From assembly GCA_025450405.1 (NCBI GenBank), contig JANWHL010000086.1, forward strand, positions 1 to 9,069: a DNA stretch of 9,069 nt, in the 5' to 3' direction. Each line of letters starts with the position of its first letter. Positions within the stretch are counted from its first letter, which is position 1. The DNA comes from Ktedonobacterales bacterium. GTDB lineage: Bacteria > Chloroflexota > Ktedonobacteria > Ktedonobacterales > JADMIN01. A model generated the notes under the pieces. That model searched no databases. It was not told the DNA's origin and worked only from the letters and a program-made list of their open reading frames with translations. Positions 6,851 through 9,069 of this stretch are shown one piece after another. The position numbers were made by a program, and so were the translations under genes.

Positions 6851-6859
6851 ATTGTACCA
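6851..6859 (-). promoter_or_regulatory. Candidate extended -10 promoter for the small membrane gene and possibly pxpBC-pxpA
   Basis: The minus strand reads TGGTACAAT, that is a TG-N extension followed by TACAAT, five of six matches to the sigma-70 -10 consensus. No good -35 hexamer lies 16-18 nt upstream. It falls in the 226-nt non-coding gap between the methyltransferase stop (6905) and the small gene start (6678), where a promoter is expected, and would give a leader of roughly 165 nt. Confidence 0.4.
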
Positions 6860-6904
6860 GATTCGCCCCTACCGCGCATCCGCTCTCTCCGACATCTCTC
6901 TCCG

Positions 6905-7612
6905 TCATCCCACGCGGCGCAGCCAGTACCATGCGGACGTGCGGTCGCCGCGGTCAACGCCGTGCTCGACGCGCTCAACAACCCAGGCGGGGGCGAATAC
7001 GGCGCCCACCTCCTCGCTGGTAAGCCCGGCGGACCGCCCGCGGATGCGCGTCGGGCCAAACGCGTAGAGCAGGAAGCACGCGCCCGGCGCGCTCACGCTC
7101 GCAAGGCCCGCCGCGTAGCGCGAGCGATCCTCCGGCGCCAGCCCGTGAAGGCAGCCCAGATCGAAGATGAGGTCAAACGGCGGGCCGAGATCGAGCCGGG
7201 CAAGCCGTGTCACGTCGCCGCGCAGAAACCGGACCCTGCCCGCGAGCGTCCCCGCGTGGGCGACCCGCTCGCGCGCCCGGGCGACGGCGGGCGACGCGAA
7301 GTCAACGCCTACGACCTCCCAGCCGTGGCGGGCCAGGTAGACGCCGTTGGTGCCCGTGCCGCAGCCGAGATCCAGCGCGCGGCCCGGCGCTGCCCGCTCG
7401 GGACCGTTGCCCTCCACGGTGCGCACCAGCTCGGGCGGGGTGATGCCCGTATCCCATGGCTTGATGCCGCGCCAGTAGGCCAACGTGAAGAACCAGCGCG
7501 GCGAGACCACCCGGCGCAGCGCGTCGACGATGCGCTCGCGTTGCCATCCGCCCGTATCCAGCCCTCCGTCACTCACGGCGCGGGCGCTCTGCGCCCGCTC
7601 GCCCTGTTCCAT
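6905..7612 (-). CDS. Class I SAM-dependent methyltransferase
   Basis: A 235-residue protein with a Rossmann-type methyltransferase core. After an N-terminal region with LAYWRGIKPWDTGITPPELV (45-64), motif I is RALDLGCGTGTNGVYLARHGW (78-98), the SAM-binding glycine loop. VVGVDF (100-105) supplies the acidic residue that contacts the SAM ribose. RGDVTRL (131-137) and FDLIFDLGCLHGL (147-159) are the later motifs. The WDTG motif is typical of a widespread small-molecule methyltransferase family of uncertain substrate. ATG at 7612 has only a weak GGGACGG before it, and a GTG at 7576 is an alternative. The gene follows uppP by 28 nt on the same strand and is probably co-transcribed. No membrane segment is visible; the protein is likely cytoplasmic. 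Confidence 0.9.
   Translation of the reverse strand: MEQGERAQSARAVSDGGLDTGGWQRERIVDALRRVVSPRWFFTLAYWRGIKPWDTGITPPELVRTVEGNGPERAAPGRALDLGCGTGTNGVYLARHGWEVVGVDFASPAVARARERVAHAGTLAGRVRFLRGDVTRLARLDLGPPFDLIFDLGCLHGLAPEDRSRYAAGLASVSAPGACFLLYAFGPTRIRGRSAGLTSEEVGAVFAPAWVVERVEHGVDRGDRTSAWYWLRRVG
7580..7598. repeat. 8-bp-stem hairpin in the first codons of the methyltransferase
   Basis: GCGGGCGC (7580-7587) and GCGCCCGC (7591-7598) pair perfectly around a TCT loop. It covers roughly codons 5-11 if ATG 7612 is the start. It could restrain translation of the methyltransferase, form part of a uppP transcription end, or simply be a product of high G+C. Confidence 0.45.
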
Positions 7613-7616
7613 CCGT

Positions 7617-7630
7617 CCCGCACGTGCGGG
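7617..7630. repeat. 14-bp perfect palindrome between uppP and the methyltransferase
   Basis: CCCGCACGTGCGGG is a perfect palindrome with no loop, placed inside the 28-nt gap between the uppP stop (7641) and the methyltransferase ATG (7612). It contains the CACGTG hexamer. It ends 4 nt before the ATG, overlapping where a ribosome site should be. A two-fold protein-binding site or an RNA stem are both possible. Confidence 0.5.
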
Positions 7631-7640
7631 TCCACCGGCA

Positions 7641-8666
7641 TCAGTGGGGCAGCACGCCGAAGGACTGCGCCGCGAAGTACACAAAGGCCAGACACCCAGC
7701 GACGATACAGTACCACGCGAACGGGTTGAGCCGGTTGGTCTGAAAGTAGCGCATGAGGAAGCGCACGCTGAGGTACGCCGCGATGCCCGCCACGACCCCG
7801 CCGAGCGCGGCGTAGGCCAGCGTCTGGCCGCCGGCATGGAGGAGCCTGGGCACCTCCAGCAGCCCGGCCGCCGCGATGATGGGTGTCGCCAGCAGGAAGG
7901 AGAAGCGCGCCGCCGCCTCGTGGGAGAGCCCGCTCACCAGTCCGGTGACCATCGTGGCGCCCGAGCGCGAGATGCCGGGCAGCAGCGCGAACGACTGCGC
8001 CAGGCCAATGACCGCGGCCTGCGTGAAGCTCATGTCGGCGAGCGACTTGCCGACCGCTTCGCCCGCCGTCGCGCCCATCCCCGCCTCGGCAAATCCGGTG
8101 GCGTGCCGCTGATCGCGCCCCTGATCCCGCGTGTCACCGCGCGCCGCGGCGGCGGTCGCGCCGAGCGAGACGCCGTGCCCCCCGGCGCTCTGCCCAGCCA
8201 GGGCGGGCGCCGCGGCGCGCCGTCCCTCCAGGATATGCTCGGTGCCGAGCAGGACGACGCCATTCACCACCAGGAATCCCGCGGCGAGCACCGGCTCGCT
8301 GAAGAGCCGCTCGAGCGGGTTTTGCAGCAGCAGGCCGATCAGTCCGGCGGGAATGGAGCCGACGAGGACCAGGGCGAGCTGGCGCCCGTAGCCCTGGGGG
8401 TCCACATCGGGCGTGAAGCGGCCGGCGACCAGGACACGCGCGCCGCCACGCAGCAGGGCGATCCAGTCGCGCCAGAAGAACGTGAGGAGCGCGATCGCCG
8501 TGCCGAGGTGGAGGGTGACGACGAGCGGCAGAAAGGTTGGGCTGGTGAGGGTCTCCCGCCAGCCGAGCAGGCCCGGGATGATGACGGTGTGACCCAGGCT
8601 GCTCACGGGGAACAGCTCAGTGAGGCCCTGGAGCAGGGCCAGGACCAGGACGTGGAATAGATCCAT
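7641..8666 (-). CDS. uppP: Undecaprenyl-diphosphatase UppP (BacA family)
   Basis: A polytopic membrane enzyme of 341 residues that dephosphorylates undecaprenyl pyrophosphate to the carrier lipid needed for peptidoglycan and other wall polymers; overproduction in other bacteria gives bacitracin resistance. The first catalytic motif is ALLQGLTELFPVSSLGH (10-26, with Glu17, Ser22, Ser23, His26), and the second is LLPGISRSGATM (228-239, with Arg234). Hydrophobic segments fill most of the rest: about 1-35, 45-65, 95-115, 125-143, 215-245, 255-272, 284-306 and 315-335. It is longer than the usual 265-285 residues because of a hydrophilic Gly/Ala/Arg/Asp-rich insertion at about 148-212, between the two halves. 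ATG at 8666 is the only good start (an in-frame TGA lies just upstream), but the nearest AGGAG is 14 nt away, so initiation may be weak. Confidence 0.93.
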   Translation of the reverse strand: MDLFHVLVLALLQGLTELFPVSSLGHTVIIPGLLGWRETLTSPTFLPLVVTLHLGTAIALLTFFWRDWIALLRGGARVLVAGRFTPDVDPQGYGRQLALVLVGSIPAGLIGLLLQNPLERLFSEPVLAAGFLVVNGVVLLGTEHILEGRRAAAPALAGQSAGGHGVSLGATAAAARGDTRDQGRDQRHATGFAEAGMGATAGEAVGKSLADMSFTQAAVIGLAQSFALLPGISRSGATMVTGLVSGLSHEAAARFSFLLATPIIAAAGLLEVPRLLHAGGQTLAYAALGGVVAGIAAYLSVRFLMRYFQTNRLNPFAWYCIVAGCLAFVYFAAQSFGVLPH

Positions 8667-8792
8667 CGCTGGTAGTGTGTCTCCTCATCGAGCCAGGGCT
8701 CGTGGACGTGTGGGCGGCGCGATGCTCGCGCCCAGGGGTGAGGACGATGCGCTGGGGATGCCAGGGGGATGCGCGTGGTTCGATCGCGAGTC

Positions 8793-9014
8793 TTAGCGCG
8801 TGGGCGCGCGACCGGCATTGGCGGCGAAGCGCGCGGCGACGAGGCAGGCGATGCCCGCGACGGCGAACGCGATGGCGTGGAGCGTGTCGCGGTAGTGCGG
8901 GCCGTGTGACGAGAGGAAGTGGGCCGTGTCCATGGGCGTCCAGTAATAGACGGCGATGGCCAGGCAGACGACGCAGCCAATGACGCCGAGGGTGTACGCG
9001 AGCGCGGGCTTCAT
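8793..9014 (-). CDS. Small two-helix membrane protein of unknown function (73 aa)
   Basis: I cannot name this gene. The 73-residue product begins MKPALAYTLGVIGCVV and has two hydrophobic helices, about residues 5-24 and 44-63. The loop between them is WTPMDTAHFLSSHGPHYRDTLH, which contains four histidines and precedes a basic C-terminus (RFAANAGRAPTR). The 'YY..P...H......HG.H..H' layout resembles small uncharacterised membrane proteins in Chloroflexota. Histidines clustered between two helices could bind a metal, but this is speculation. ATG at 9014 has only a distant AAAGG (about 13 nt upstream). The 126 nt between its stop and uppP contain no other gene. Two well-separated helices argue for a real gene. 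Confidence 0.65.
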   Translation of the reverse strand: MKPALAYTLGVIGCVVCLAIAVYYWTPMDTAHFLSSHGPHYRDTLHAIAFAVAGIACLVAARFAANAGRAPTR

Positions 9015-9069
9015 CTTGGGGTTGCGCCTTTCTCGCTCGCCCGGCCGCCGGCCAGCGAGCGGGGGAACA

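Noticed and set aside
7485..8660. 391-codon open frame on the plus strand opposite uppP
   Set aside because: The product is a hydrophilic Arg/Glu/Gln-rich string without motifs, while the opposite strand encodes UppP with both catalytic motifs.

Overview
The window is about 70% G+C and densely coded, with ten genes in four blocks. No mobile element, RNA gene or CRISPR array is visible. The gene content, above all an ECF sigma factor coupled to a zinc-finger anti-sigma protein with an extracytoplasmic 'GWAVG...HY.G.W' propeller, together with the cyclophilin N-terminus, suggests an uncultivated or environmental member of the Chloroflexota. This is inferred from family resemblance only, not from a phylogenetic marker.

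Layout. (1) Positions 1-695, minus strand: a cytoplasmic cyclophilin followed by the start of a GNAT-type acetyltransferase that runs off the left edge. (2) Positions 696-1103: a non-coding divergent region with short direct repeats. (3) Positions 1104-3499, plus strand: an ECF sigma factor translationally coupled to a membrane anti-sigma protein carrying a predicted seven-bladed propeller outside the cell. (4) Positions 3614-9014, minus strand: pxpA, a fused pxpB-pxpC gene, a 69-residue one-helix membrane protein, a class I methyltransferase, undecaprenyl-diphosphatase uppP, and a 73-residue two-helix membrane protein. Reading in the direction of transcription the order is the 73-aa protein, uppP, methyltransferase, the 69-aa protein, pxpBC, pxpA.

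How the genes work together. The sigma/anti-sigma pair is a self-contained signalling unit. PxpA with the PxpB-PxpC fusion forms the ATP-dependent 5-oxoprolinase that returns spontaneously formed 5-oxoproline to glutamate. UppP recycles the lipid carrier for cell-wall synthesis, and the methyltransferase follows it by 28 nt. The strongest oddity is the linker between the PxpB and PxpC halves: it is built from two kinds of DNA that normally look intergenic (a perfect 9-bp-stem CCCTCTCCC palindrome and a 9-nt quasi-tandem repeat), translated in frame. UppP also carries a long low-complexity insertion between its two halves.
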